DNA of 64,000 nucleotides from Hymenobacter fodinae (GTDB lineage: Bacteria > Bacteroidota > Bacteroidia > Cytophagales > Hymenobacteraceae): the NCBI RefSeq assembly GCF_004745825.1, contig NZ_SRLA01000004.1, positions 1 to 64,000 on the forward strand, given 5' to 3'. The notes beneath the pieces were generated by a model that saw nothing but the letters and a program-made list of their open reading frames with translations, did not search any database and had not been told where the DNA came from. Made by a program: the position numbers and the translations under genes. This document shows, piece by piece, positions 24,401-33,046 of the stretch; position 1 is the first letter of the stretch, and each line of letters opens with the position of its first letter.

Positions 24401-25939
24401 ATGCTTACTAAAACCTTCGGCTCTGCCGTACAAGGGGTTAATGCTTATACTATTACAATCGAAGTAGTTGTATCACAAGGAACAGGCTTTTTTGTAGTCG
24501 GCCTTCCAGATAATGCCATCAAAGAAAGTCAGCAGCGCGTGGAAGCGGCTCTTAAATTCCGCAACTACCGCATGCCCCGCACCAAAGTGGTGGTGAATAT
24601 GGCCCCGGCCGATATCCGGAAGGAAGGCTCTTCGTACGACCTGCCCATTGCGCTAGGTATCCTGCACGCATCGCAGCAGCTTAATACGGAGTTGCTGAGC
24701 GAATATGTGGTGATGGGTGAATTGGCGCTGGACGGCGCGTTACGTCCAATTCGCGGGGTGCTGCCCATTGCCATACAGGCCCGCAAAGAAGGCTTCAAAG
24801 GACTAATCCTGCCTAAGGAAAATGCGCAGGAGGCGGCCATTGTGAATAACCTTGATGTGATTCCGGTGGAGACCATGCAGGAGGCCGTTGACTTTCTGGA
24901 GGGTCGCCAAACGATAGAGCCGGTGCTGGTTGATACGCGGAATGTGTTTCAGCACACGGCCAACCAGTACGCGGCTGATTTTGCCGACGTGCAGGGCCAG
25001 GAGAACATCAAGCGCGCGCTTGAAATAGCGGCCGCGGGTGGTCATAACGTGATTATGATCGGCCCTCCTGGCGCTGGCAAAACTATGCTAGCGAAGCGCT
25101 TGCCCAGCATTTTGCCGCCCCTGAACATGCAGGAAGCTCTAGAAACCACAAAAATTCATTCGGTGGCGGGCAAGCTGGGCGCGAACAGTTCTCTGCTGAA
25201 CAACCGCCCCTTCCGCAGCCCTCACCATACTATTTCTGATGTAGCGCTGGTAGGTGGCGGCGGCAACCCACAACCGGGTGAAATCTCGCTGGCCCACAAC
25301 GGCGTGCTGTTTTTGGATGAGCTGCCCGAGTTTAAGCGCACCGTACTAGAAGTTATGCGTCAGCCCCTAGAAGAGCGGCGGGTGACGATTTCGCGGGCCA
25401 AGCTCAGCATTGATTTTCCGGCCAACTTCATGCTCATCGCCAGCATGAACCCCTGCCCCTGCGGCTATTATAACCACCCAGAGAAAGAATGCGTGTGCGG
25501 CCCCGGCGTGGTGCAGCGCTACCTCAACAAGGTAAGTGGCCCGTTGCTTGACCGTATTGACCTGCACGTGGAAGTAACTCCCGTCACCTTTGATCAGATG
25601 ACGGAAACGCGGCGCGCAGAACACAGCCAAGATATTCAGCAGCGCGTTGAGAAGGCCCGGCAGCAGCAGGCCGCGCGGTTTCGGGAGTTTGCGGATATTC
25701 ACTCGAATGCCATGATGCCGTCGCAAATGGTGAAGGACATTTGCCGGATAGATCAGGCAGGACTGTCTTTACTTAAAACCGCAATGGAACGCCTAGGCCT
25801 CTCGGCACGCGCCTACGACCGGATTTTGAAAGTAGCCCGCACCATTGCTGACCTTGCCGGCGCTGAGGAAATCCGCATTGAACATCTAGCCGAAGCCATT
25901 CAGTACCGCAGCCTAGACCGCGAAGGCTGGGCTGGGTAA
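24401..25939 (+). CDS. YifB/ComM family Mg chelatase-like AAA+ ATPase
   Basis: 512 residues. N-terminal ChlI-like domain (about 1-170, with VGLPDNAIKESQQRVEAAL), then the AAA+ ATPase with Walker A GPPGAGKTMLAKRLP (about 223-237), Walker B VLFLDELPEF, and the C-terminal region with MNPCPCGYY and GPLLDRIDLHVEV. The family includes ComM, a hexameric helicase that promotes branch migration in natural transformation. So the likely role is integration of incoming DNA or related DNA work; this is family knowledge, not shown here. Single gene. Confidence 0.92.
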   Translation: MLTKTFGSAVQGVNAYTITIEVVVSQGTGFFVVGLPDNAIKESQQRVEAALKFRNYRMPRTKVVVNMAPADIRKEGSSYDLPIALGILHASQQLNTELLSEYVVMGELALDGALRPIRGVLPIAIQARKEGFKGLILPKENAQEAAIVNNLDVIPVETMQEAVDFLEGRQTIEPVLVDTRNVFQHTANQYAADFADVQGQENIKRALEIAAAGGHNVIMIGPPGAGKTMLAKRLPSILPPLNMQEALETTKIHSVAGKLGANSSLLNNRPFRSPHHTISDVALVGGGGNPQPGEISLAHNGVLFLDELPEFKRTVLEVMRQPLEERRVTISRAKLSIDFPANFMLIASMNPCPCGYYNHPEKECVCGPGVVQRYLNKVSGPLLDRIDLHVEVTPVTFDQMTETRRAEHSQDIQQRVEKARQQQAARFREFADIHSNAMMPSQMVKDICRIDQAGLSLLKTAMERLGLSARAYDRILKVARTIADLAGAEEIRIEHLAEAIQYRSLDREGWAG

Positions 25940-25990
25940 CCGAAGTGGCATGGCCAACAAGTAGAGTGCCCGCAGTGGCCTAGCGTAGTG

Positions 25991-26182
25991 CTAGGCTACC
26001 AGTTTGAGCAGCGCAGTTGCTTCCGCCAAGATATTGGTACGTGCTCCAAACCCATAAACACGGTTGTATGCCAGGGCTCTTGCTTCTGCTGAGTCAAGGG
26101 CTTCATTGTGGGTAAGGTCTTAGAAGCTGGCTTTACGAGGCCGTTGAACTGCCAGGCGCTGAGCTAGTGCGCTGGGGCGCAT
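25991..26182 (-). pseudogene. Remnant of a small coding gene with one in-frame TAA
   Basis: The gap between comM-like and pyrD genes holds a minus-strand reading frame of 63 codons from ATG (26182) to TAG (25991), broken once by TAA at 26120-26122 (codon 21). The C-terminal 42 residues read like real protein: DLTHNEALDSAEARALAY, then a Tyr/Gly/Arg segment and ILAEATALLKLVA, with helical character. No alternative start lies directly after the stop. I do not recognise the family. It may be a decayed gene or a gene with a sequencing error at that codon. Confidence 0.4.
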
Positions 26183-26239
26183 CCTCTTAATCCGTTGAGT
26201 TACTTATGTAGTAAACTCACCACTTCACAATTTCACCCT

Positions 26240-26247
26240 TAGCTTTG
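26240..26247 (+). promoter_or_regulatory. -7 promoter box of pyrD
   Basis: TAGCTTTG, seven bases before the ATG at 26255; leader almost absent. Confidence 0.5.
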
Positions 26248-26254
26248 CAGAGCT

Positions 26255-27286
26255 ATGTATAAAGCTCTGCTGAAACCCCTGTTCTTCCAGCTTGATGCCG
26301 AACGGGCTCACCACTTGGTGTTTGACAACTTGAAGCGGGCCCACCAGCTGCCGGGCACAGCGGCCCTGCTGCGGGGCTTGTACGACTTCCGCCATCCGGC
26401 CCTAGAGCGAGAAGTATTTGGCCTTACGTTTCGCAACCCGGTAGGCCTAGCAGCGGGCTTCGACAAGAACGCCGTGCTCACCGACGAGTTAGCCGCCCTT
26501 GGGTTTGGGTTTGTGGAAATTGGAACGGTTACGCCGCGGCCCCAGCCCGGCAACCCGACACCCCGCTTGTTCCGCTTGCCTCAAGATGAGGCCCTGGTAA
26601 ACCGCATGGGTTTCAACAATGAGGGGGCCGCCGCTGCCGCCAACCGCCTGCGCCAGCGCCGCTCCGATATACTTATTGGGGGCAACATTGGGAAGAACAA
26701 AGACACCCCCAATGAGCAAGCAGCTGCAGATTACGTGGCCTGTGTAGAAGCGCTCCACGAAGTAGTAGACTACTTTGTAGTGAATGTTTCTTCGCCCAAT
26801 ACGCCCAATCTGCGGCAGCTGCAGGAGCGCGAGCCTCTTATACAGTTGCTGCAACAGGTACAGGAACGCAACCAAGCATTGCCGCGCCCTAGGCCACTGC
26901 TGCTCAAAATTGCCCCCGACCTTACGGACGGACAACTCGACGACATCTTGCTAATTGCTCGCGAAACTCAGCTGAGTGGCCTAGTAGCAACCAACACAAC
27001 CATCAGCCGCGACGATTTGCAGACGCCAGCTGGGCAGGTAGCCGCATTAGGCGCGGGTGGGGTAAGTGGGCGCCCTTTGCGCCGCCGCGCTACCGAGGTA
27101 ATCCGGTATTTGCACCGCAACAGCCAAGGCCAATTACCTATTATCGGGGTGGGTGGTATCAACTCGGCCCAAGATGCGCAGGAGAAATTAGCTGCCGGTG
27201 CCTCCTTACTGCAGCTGTACACTGGCTTTATTTACGAAGGACCAAGCTTGGTAAAGCGAATCAACCAAGCCCTGGTATCAGCTTAA
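26255..27286 (+). CDS. pyrD: Dihydroorotate dehydrogenase (quinone), class 2
   Basis: 343 residues. It oxidises dihydroorotate to orotate in pyrimidine synthesis and passes electrons to quinone at the inner membrane. The N-terminal helix (MYKALLKPLFFQLDAERAH) is the class 2 membrane-association element. The core has FRNPVGLAAGFDKN, GNIGKNKDTPNEQA, the active-site region NVSSPNTPNLRQLQ, KIAPDLTD, VATNTTISR and the FMN-phosphate loop GVGGINSAQDA with a final LYTGFIYEGP. Length is typical. Followed 63 bases later by the bTHX gene. Confidence 0.96.
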   Translation: MYKALLKPLFFQLDAERAHHLVFDNLKRAHQLPGTAALLRGLYDFRHPALEREVFGLTFRNPVGLAAGFDKNAVLTDELAALGFGFVEIGTVTPRPQPGNPTPRLFRLPQDEALVNRMGFNNEGAAAAANRLRQRRSDILIGGNIGKNKDTPNEQAAADYVACVEALHEVVDYFVVNVSSPNTPNLRQLQEREPLIQLLQQVQERNQALPRPRPLLLKIAPDLTDGQLDDILLIARETQLSGLVATNTTISRDDLQTPAGQVAALGAGGVSGRPLRRRATEVIRYLHRNSQGQLPIIGVGGINSAQDAQEKLAAGASLLQLYTGFIYEGPSLVKRINQALVSA

Positions 27287-27349
27287 CAAAACCACTCGCT
27301 TGCCGTAGCTTAGTTGACAGTCAGTTTCACCTTTAATCAACTACTAGTT

Positions 27350-27469
27350 ATGGGCAAAGGAGACATCAAGACCCAAAAAGGCAAACGCACGAACGGCAGC
27401 TATGGAGTGCACCGCAAAAAACGGCGCGCGGCCAAGACCACACCCCCTAAACCAGCTGACAAAAAATAA
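27350..27469 (+). CDS. 30S ribosomal protein bTHX family
   Basis: Thirty-nine residues, very basic: it begins MGKGDIKTQKGKRTNGSYGV and continues with HRKKRRAAKTTPPKPADKK. The start MGKGD-x-K-T and the G-S-Y-G core are the signature of bTHX, a small protein stabilising the head of the 30S subunit. It is too short for usual gene callers. Clean ATG, TAA at 27467-27469, and a strong terminator right after it. May be transcribed with pyrD or alone. Confidence 0.88.
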   Translation: MGKGDIKTQKGKRTNGSYGVHRKKRRAAKTTPPKPADKK

Positions 27470-27470
27470 A

Positions 27471-27511
27471 GCAACTGCCCCGAGCTACCACTAGTCTCGG
27501 GGCAGTTGCTT
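27471..27511. terminator. Terminator after the bTHX gene
   Basis: Fourteen-bp perfect stem (GCAACTGCCCCGAG with its complement) around an 11-base loop; ends one base after the stop region. Also serves the convergent gene at 27533. Confidence 0.8.
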
Positions 27512-27532
27512 ATATGAGTATGCACTACTGGC

Positions 27533-28171
27533 CTAGGCAGCCAAGGGTCGGTAGCGGCGCTGCATCCAGATTAGCACGGGCACGAACACCAACGTAGGCC
27601 ACAAAAAGTTGAGTGGAAAGGGGATAAACTTGAGGCTGGTTACGGAGAAGGCCGAAACCGCCGCAATGTAAGAGCCCACAAAGCCTGAAATGTGGTTGCG
27701 CAGCCACTGTCCGGCGGGCCAAGGCCCAGGAAGCAAATAGCTCCGTACCTGTCGAATGGTTGTCATTAGACCAATGGCACCAAACACGAGAGGCACCGGG
27801 TTGAAGGGTCGGCTGAATAGCCCGTAGGCCAGTGTACCCGCAAAAAGCAGCAGGCCTAGCGTTACCACGCCCCAATCATACGGCTGCGCCTGCTGGTCTA
27901 GGCCCATGCGCTTGTGGTACAACGAGCGGTAGCCAAACTGCGCCAGGTATAAACTGAAAATGCCCGTTAATAGCAGAAAGGTAAGGCCGTTGAGGCTGGC
28001 GGAAACTATAGCCGTAGTACCCGCCACCAGCATTGCCCAGAAGAATATGCGCCCCCAGAACCGATGGGCCGAGCCTCCCTTCCGGACAGCCAGAGCCAAG
28101 GGAGCTACAAAAAAGCCAGTGAAGCCAGCCACAATGTGCAGCCAGCGGTTTAGGTGCAGGAAGGTTTCCAT
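27533..28171 (-). CDS. DUF2306-like multi-pass membrane protein
   Basis: 212 residues with about seven hydrophobic helices. The N-terminal pattern LNRWLHIVAGFTGFFVAPLA followed by GGSAHRFWGRIFFWAM (about 32-47) resembles DUF2306-type proteins, in which conserved His and Arg lie near the membrane surface. I know no function; an electron-transfer role has been suspected for relatives but is not shown. ATG at 28171. Transcribed alone, convergent with bTHX. Confidence 0.7.
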   Translation of the reverse strand: METFLHLNRWLHIVAGFTGFFVAPLALAVRKGGSAHRFWGRIFFWAMLVAGTTAIVSASLNGLTFLLLTGIFSLYLAQFGYRSLYHKRMGLDQQAQPYDWGVVTLGLLLFAGTLAYGLFSRPFNPVPLVFGAIGLMTTIRQVRSYLLPGPWPAGQWLRNHISGFVGSYIAAVSAFSVTSLKFIPFPLNFLWPTLVFVPVLIWMQRRYRPLAA

Positions 28172-28313
28172 GGCGTGCTGAGGGTTGAGAGCCTCGTTTT
28201 ATTAAGAAGTTGCCTCAATATTGCCCCGGCCATGCTGGCTTCAAATTGTCTGTCTCCCAACCAGCAAGAACACTGACCCAACCTTCTATTTCGCCTACCA
28301 AATCGTTCGCGCG

Positions 28314-29432
28314 TTACAGCCGCACGCCCAATCGGCACTCTATTATATCGGCAGAACCGCGGTGCACTTTCAGGTCGATGCTGCCGAACAGCCGCTCCGT
28401 AAACCGATACTTCAACCCCAGCCGCTCATAATAGAATTTGTTGGACTTGTACGGATTGTACAGGTAAAACCCCAACTGCGACACAAACGCCAGCCGCCCG
28501 AACAAGAGCTCATGCCCAACGTAGGCGCCCGCCTTTTTCACGTCGGGTAGGTTTTCGGTCGTACGGGCGGTGTCGCGGAGCTCGGCGCGCAAACTACGGT
28601 CGTAGAAGCCCTCTAGGCCTATGACTAAGTTGCTCTTGCGGTTCACACGGCGACCTGCGGCAATGGTGACGGAGTTGGCCCAGTACTTATTGCGGTCGGT
28701 TTCGTTGCGCTGCTTTAAGCCGGCTGTGCCGCTTATTTCCACAAAGTTGCGGCCCAAGTCGGGCGGCGTGAGGGCCGATTCTCCGATGGGCAATGGCGAG
28801 AAAGGGCGTTGCTGGTGGTAGTTGAGCCCTAGCAGTACCGTAGGCAGATTAATCCCGAAGTTGGGCTTGGTGGTAGCGCCGTTGGAATAATGATTAAGCC
28901 CAACCCCCAATAACAGGCCTAGATGTTCCGACACAGCCACATCGTATTCCAGCCTCGTCTGAATGGTGGCATTCAAGCGGGAGCTGACGATAGTGTTCTT
29001 ATGATTGGTTTCCTGATCGTAGCGAATAGGAAAGAACCCGACACCTGTACCAATGCGGAAGTTGAGCTCTTGGCGCTGGGTGCGCACAAACGACTTGTTT
29101 ATATACACCGTAGCAGCGTACGATTTGCCTAGTACCGGATTGTGATAGTCATAGTACACGAAGGCCGCGCCTACTTTCGGATAGCGGTACCAGGCATGCC
29201 AGGGTGCCGAGCCATTGGTTTGGCGCTGCAGGTTGAGTTCTACGCCGGTAGGGTGTGAAACGGCTAGGTGCTTGACAGCAGGAGTATGCGCCAGAATAAA
29301 GCTACCCTGCGCGTAGGCCCCTAGTACCAGAGGGCCCGCGGGTGGCCCTGGCTTAAGGCGTTGCTTCTGGGCATAGCCTACGCTACTAGCTGCTAGTAGG
29401 CCAGCTAGTAGCAGTACAAGTCGGATCGTCAT
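28314..29432 (-). CDS. Acyloxyacyl hydrolase / PagL-like lipid A deacylase
   Basis: About 372 residues from the ATG at 29432 (a TTG at 29441 is less likely), with signal peptide MTIRLVLLLAGLLAASS. The C-terminal part is a barrel of amphipathic strands. The PagL-type motif H-x-S-N is present as NHYSNGATTKPNFGIN (His near 181). PagL removes the 3-O-acyl chain of lipid A at the outer membrane. In classical PagL a Glu 14 residues after the His completes the triad; here that place is Asn, so activity is not certain. It stands alone, just before the porin-family array on the other strand. Confidence 0.78.
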   Translation of the reverse strand: MTIRLVLLLAGLLAASSVGYAQKQRLKPGPPAGPLVLGAYAQGSFILAHTPAVKHLAVSHPTGVELNLQRQTNGSAPWHAWYRYPKVGAAFVYYDYHNPVLGKSYAATVYINKSFVRTQRQELNFRIGTGVGFFPIRYDQETNHKNTIVSSRLNATIQTRLEYDVAVSEHLGLLLGVGLNHYSNGATTKPNFGINLPTVLLGLNYHQQRPFSPLPIGESALTPPDLGRNFVEISGTAGLKQRNETDRNKYWANSVTIAAGRRVNRKSNLVIGLEGFYDRSLRAELRDTARTTENLPDVKKAGAYVGHELLFGRLAFVSQLGFYLYNPYKSNKFYYERLGLKYRFTERLFGSIDLKVHRGSADIIECRLGVRL

Positions 29433-29703
29433 AGAAAGCAAAGGGCAAGCGGGTCAAAATTAGCGAAATCGGCCCGATGGAAAAGTGAAAGCCACTGTTT
29501 CACTACCCATTGATAAAGTACTATTACTGTTGAGATTGTCTAAAAAGGATGATATAGAATAGATATTTATTAATAATAAAAACCTGACTCAGCCGCAACC
29601 CTGGCCTACTGCTTTACGGTATGACACCCTGTGAACCACGAAGAACGTGGCTGCATCGGTCCGTGAAGTGGTCTTTGTTGGTGTTTTTCCCCATCCCCAT
29701 CCC

Positions 29704-30447
29704 ATGAAAAAAATTGCAGCTCTCACCCTAGCATTAGCTTCGGCTGCCTCTCTAGCCCACGCTCAGGATGCTGGCGGGTTTCGCATTGGCGTAAAAGCTG
29801 GTGCCACCTACTCCAATATCTCTGGCAGCAATGTTAGCCAGATTACGGGCCCTAATTATAGCACTGACTTAGGCGACTACAAATTGGGCTACAACGCTGG
29901 GGTTTCGCTCTCCATTCCGCTGAGCAGCGACGGTTTCTTCTCGTTTGCTCCTGAGCTGCTGTACAACCGCAAAGGCTACGAAATCAAATCGGAGCAGAAG
30001 ATGAACCTGCCAGCCGGCGTTTCCAAGGTTGAGTCGGAACAGCAGCGCGTGTTGCACTACCTCGATGTGCCCCTGCTGGCTAAAATCAACGCTGGTGGCC
30101 TGTTCTTCGAGCTGGGCCCGCAGGTAAGCTACCTGTTCGGTTCAAAGAATAAGCAACAAACCACCACTAAGTACACCAACGGCGACAAGGACAAGGTGGA
30201 GAACAACAGTGGTTTCCTGGACTACACCGGGGTAAGCCGCGACGACGCGTACAAGTCTGACTTGGCGCAGTTCGACATCAGTGGTGTGGCTGGTCTCGGC
30301 TACATGACCGAGGGTGGCCTGAGCTTGGGCCTGCGTTATGCTCGTGGCTTCAACTCCCTCATCGATACCAAAGACACCGACAACGAGCCTAAAGCGTTCA
30401 ACAACGCCTTCACGCTGCAAGTAGGCTACCTGATTCCTACCAAGTAG
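29704..30447 (+). CDS. Porin family protein (outer-membrane beta-barrel, PorT-like), copy 1
   Basis: 247 residues from the ATG at 29704, chosen because it begins a classic signal peptide (MKKIAALTLALASAASLAHA) after which the mature protein starts QDAGGFRIGVKAGATYSN. Barrel strands follow, with the family signature of a Phe/Tyr-rich strand, then YNRKGYEIK (about 99-107), LHYLDVPLLAKINAGGLFFE (about 127-146) and a final strand ending in Val-Gly-Tyr-Leu. This is PF13568-type; role in the outer membrane is unknown. First of five tandem paralogues; own terminator after it. Confidence 0.82.
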   Translation: MKKIAALTLALASAASLAHAQDAGGFRIGVKAGATYSNISGSNVSQITGPNYSTDLGDYKLGYNAGVSLSIPLSSDGFFSFAPELLYNRKGYEIKSEQKMNLPAGVSKVESEQQRVLHYLDVPLLAKINAGGLFFELGPQVSYLFGSKNKQQTTTKYTNGDKDKVENNSGFLDYTGVSRDDAYKSDLAQFDISGVAGLGYMTEGGLSLGLRYARGFNSLIDTKDTDNEPKAFNNAFTLQVGYLIPTK

Positions 30448-30463
30448 ATGCTAGGTTTTAGAT

Positions 30464-30509
30464 AAAAGAATAGAGCTGCTCCCTTGCCGGGAGCAGCTCT
30501 ATTCTTTTA
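30464..30509 (+). terminator. Terminator after porin copy 1
   Basis: A 20-bp perfect stem (AAAAGAATAGAGCTGCTCCC with complement) and a 5-base loop, closing with TTTT. Confidence 0.85.
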
Positions 30510-30597
30510 TAGAACCACGCGAATATTCGGCTGTTATCGTTAAGCATACTCACGCACAGTACCTGATCCAATCCTTCCACACTTCATTACTTACCTC

Positions 30598-31269
30598 ATG
30601 AAAAAATCGGCTTTTGTAGCTGGCGCGCTACTAGCAGTTACTACGCTTGCGTCCTCCGCAGTGCATGCTCAGGGAGTCCGTTTGGGCTTAAAGGGCGGAG
30701 CTAACCTGTCTAACCTCTCCGGCGACCTCACTGATGAGGACCGCTTTGAAAACAAGTTTGGCTTTCACGGCGGGCTGATGCTCAATGTGGGCCTAATTGA
30801 CGACGGCTTCCTCTCCCTGCAGCCGGAGGTGCTGTTCTCCCAGAAAGGCTTTAAATACGCAGACAGCCAGTTCAATATTGGTGGCAACACCATTAAGTAC
30901 GAAGGCGACAGAACCTATAATTACATTGATGTACCGGTGCTGCTGAAAATCAACGCCGGTGGGTTCTTCGTGGAAGCGGGGCCGCAGTACAGCTACCTGC
31001 TCAAGGTGAAGGATGACTCCAAAGTTTCTATCAACGGCAATACGGCCACGCAACGGAGCGGCACCAGCAACCTAGACAACGTAAACCGCAACGAAATTGG
31101 GTATGCCGCCGGGCTGGGCTTTCAGTCGGACGCTGGCTTGCTGCTAGGCCTCCGCTACAACGGCTCCTTCACCGATTTTGGCAAGGACGGGTACCAGGAT
31201 AATGACGTGCGCAATGCCCGCAACTCCGTCTTCCAACTCTCTGTAGGTTACCTACTTCCGGGCAAATAA
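30598..31269 (+). CDS. Porin family protein, copy 2
   Basis: 223 residues with signal peptide (MKKSAFVAGALLAVTTLASS, cut before QGVRLGLKGG). Same strand order as copy 1: FSQKGFKY, YIDVPVLLKINAGGFFVEAG (about 118-137), GYAAGLGFQSDAGLLLGLRY, ending in LSVGYLLPGK. Outer-membrane barrel of unknown function. Followed by its own terminator. It is closer to copy 3 than to copy 1 by eye (GFFVEAGPQYSYLL is almost the same in both). Confidence 0.82.
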   Translation: MKKSAFVAGALLAVTTLASSAVHAQGVRLGLKGGANLSNLSGDLTDEDRFENKFGFHGGLMLNVGLIDDGFLSLQPEVLFSQKGFKYADSQFNIGGNTIKYEGDRTYNYIDVPVLLKINAGGFFVEAGPQYSYLLKVKDDSKVSINGNTATQRSGTSNLDNVNRNEIGYAAGLGFQSDAGLLLGLRYNGSFTDFGKDGYQDNDVRNARNSVFQLSVGYLLPGK

Positions 31270-31287
31270 GCTTGCTCTGATTTTTCA

Positions 31288-31324
31288 CAAAAGGCCCCTC
31301 TTTATCACGGGAGGGGCCTTTTGC
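31288..31324 (+). terminator. Terminator after porin copy 2
   Basis: The arms CAAAAGGCCCCTC and GAGGGGCCTTTTG form a 13-bp stem with an A-rich/T-rich border. Confidence 0.75.
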
Positions 31325-31405
31325 ATTATAAGCGGCAGGGCAGTTGGCACACTTTTCGTTTAAGGTGGTTCGTGCACATTTTCTACCTCTAACCTCTGTT
31401 GCACC

Positions 31406-32107
31406 ATGAACCACAAACTCCTCTCTATTGCTGCCTTGCTCACTGTAGCTGCAGCTTCTTCCGCTCAAGCTCAAGGCGTACGCCTGGGCCTGCGTGCCGG
31501 TACTAACTACGCTAACCTGGCCGGCAACATCAAAAACGAGAACACTTACAACAACAAGTTCGGCTTTCTCGGCGGTGTAATGCTGAACGCTGACGTTACC
31601 GGCGACGGGTTCTTCTCCATTCAGCCCGAGGTATTGTACTCGCAGAAAGGCTTTGAGAACAAACCTACGGAATACACCAACACTATTCTGGGAGTTGGCT
31701 ATACCGAGAAGCGCGAGGGCAAGGTAAACTACAACTACCTTGATGTACCCGTGCTGCTGAAGATAAACGCCGGTGGGTTTATCGTAGAAGCCGGCCCTCA
31801 GTACTCCTACTTGCTGAGCGCCAACGACGAAACCAAAATCACGCGGACGCGCCAGCCCAACGGCACGCCTAGCGTAACCGAGGCGCAGGACAAGAAGGAC
31901 GTGAGCGGCTTCAAACGGAGTGAGCTGGGCTACGTGGCCGGCGTAGGTTACCAAGCCGATAACGGCCTCAGCCTGAACCTGCGCTACACTGGCGCCTTCA
32001 GCGACTTTGTGAAGAGCGACAATGGCACGTATTTCAACGGCGACCTAGCCAACGCCCGTCACTCGGCGGTGCAGCTCTCCTTAGGCTATCTGATTCCGAG
32101 CAAGTAA
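31406..32107 (+). CDS. Porin family protein, copy 3
   Basis: 233 residues with signal peptide (MNHKLLSIAALLTVAAASSA). Mature start QGVRLGLRAGTNYANLAG. It shares YSQKGFEN, YLDVPVLLKINAGGFIVEAG and GYVAGVGYQADNGLSLNLRY with copies 1 and 2, and ends in LSLGYLIPSK. Outer-membrane barrel. Separated from copy 4 by its own terminator. Confidence 0.82.
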   Translation: MNHKLLSIAALLTVAAASSAQAQGVRLGLRAGTNYANLAGNIKNENTYNNKFGFLGGVMLNADVTGDGFFSIQPEVLYSQKGFENKPTEYTNTILGVGYTEKREGKVNYNYLDVPVLLKINAGGFIVEAGPQYSYLLSANDETKITRTRQPNGTPSVTEAQDKKDVSGFKRSELGYVAGVGYQADNGLSLNLRYTGAFSDFVKSDNGTYFNGDLANARHSAVQLSLGYLIPSK

Positions 32108-32132
32108 CGCTGCTAGGCCACTTCATTACTTA

Positions 32133-32171
32133 GCCGCCCGGCTCCTGCCTTAGGAGTCGGGCGGTTTTTTT
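32133..32171 (+). terminator. Terminator after porin copy 3
   Basis: A 13-bp stem (CCGCCCGGCTCCT, one mismatch with its partner) and a 5-base loop, followed by seven T. Confidence 0.85.
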
Positions 32172-32249
32172 GTTATAGGCAGAGAATGCTACTGACAATA
32201 CCGTAATCTTGCAGCCATATTATTGTTGTGCTCTGAATACCCTGTATTA

Positions 32250-32948
32250 ATGCGTTTACTATCTGGTGTGCTTCTGGTGGGCACCATATTGCTATCTATT
32301 CCTAGCCATGCTCAGCGTATACTTCTCGGTCTGAAGGGCGGAGCAGCCATTGCCAATGGTATCGGAACCGATGCGAAGAACAGCTCTCTGCGTTTTGGGG
32401 GACAAGGTGGCGCCCTTCTGCGCGTTAAGCTTACTGAGCAGCTTGCCATTCAGGGCGAGGGCCTTTACGTACAACGCGGCGACAATGGCACCCTCTACGG
32501 TCGTACTATTGGTCACCGCCTCGACTACATTAGCGCACTATTGCTGTTGCAGTACCACTTCGCCGACATTTTTGTGGAAGCAGGGCCGCAGCTGAACTGG
32601 CTGCGAACGGCCACCCCCAACATTGTGTCTGCCCAGGCTATTAACACCCTTACTTTCCAAGACCAGGACCGAAGCTTTGTAGTGGGTTTTGGCTACCAAG
32701 ACACTACCGGCGTTACAGTAGGTTGGCGCTACATAGGCGGCCTCAGCAATGTGTTTAACCCCAGCCCTATCAGCGGCAGCCGACAGTTGCAGTTGCGCAA
32801 CAGCACAGTGGAGTTTTACCTAGGCTATTTATTTGAGCCGCGGCAGATTATCCGGTTCATTACTAGCCCGGTCAGGTTGGTCAAGAGCATTGGTAGCAGA
32901 AAATCCAAAGCCGCTCGCCAGCCTGCTAACCAAGAGAAAACGAAGTAA
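32250..32948 (+). CDS. Porin family protein, copy 4 (divergent)
   Basis: 232 residues from the ATG at 32250, signal peptide MRLLSGVLLVGTILLSIPSH. It is the most diverged copy: the mature start QRILLGLKGGAAIANGIGTD and FVEAGPQLNWL keep the family pattern, but the YLDVP element is replaced by a hydrophobic LDYISALLLLQYHF. The C-terminus carries a basic tail of about 35 residues after the last strand (IRFITSPVRLVKSIGSRKSK), not present in the other copies. Transcribed toward copy 5, with no terminator between them. Confidence 0.75.
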   Translation: MRLLSGVLLVGTILLSIPSHAQRILLGLKGGAAIANGIGTDAKNSSLRFGGQGGALLRVKLTEQLAIQGEGLYVQRGDNGTLYGRTIGHRLDYISALLLLQYHFADIFVEAGPQLNWLRTATPNIVSAQAINTLTFQDQDRSFVVGFGYQDTTGVTVGWRYIGGLSNVFNPSPISGSRQLQLRNSTVEFYLGYLFEPRQIIRFITSPVRLVKSIGSRKSKAARQPANQEKTK

Positions 32949-33046
32949 TAGTCCTGCACAAGCTCAGGCTTGTGCGCTGTAGCCGCCGGCAAACGAGGTA
33001 TTTCGGCGTAGTTTCGTGGCCGTATTACGCGTTTTTGATTACCTCC

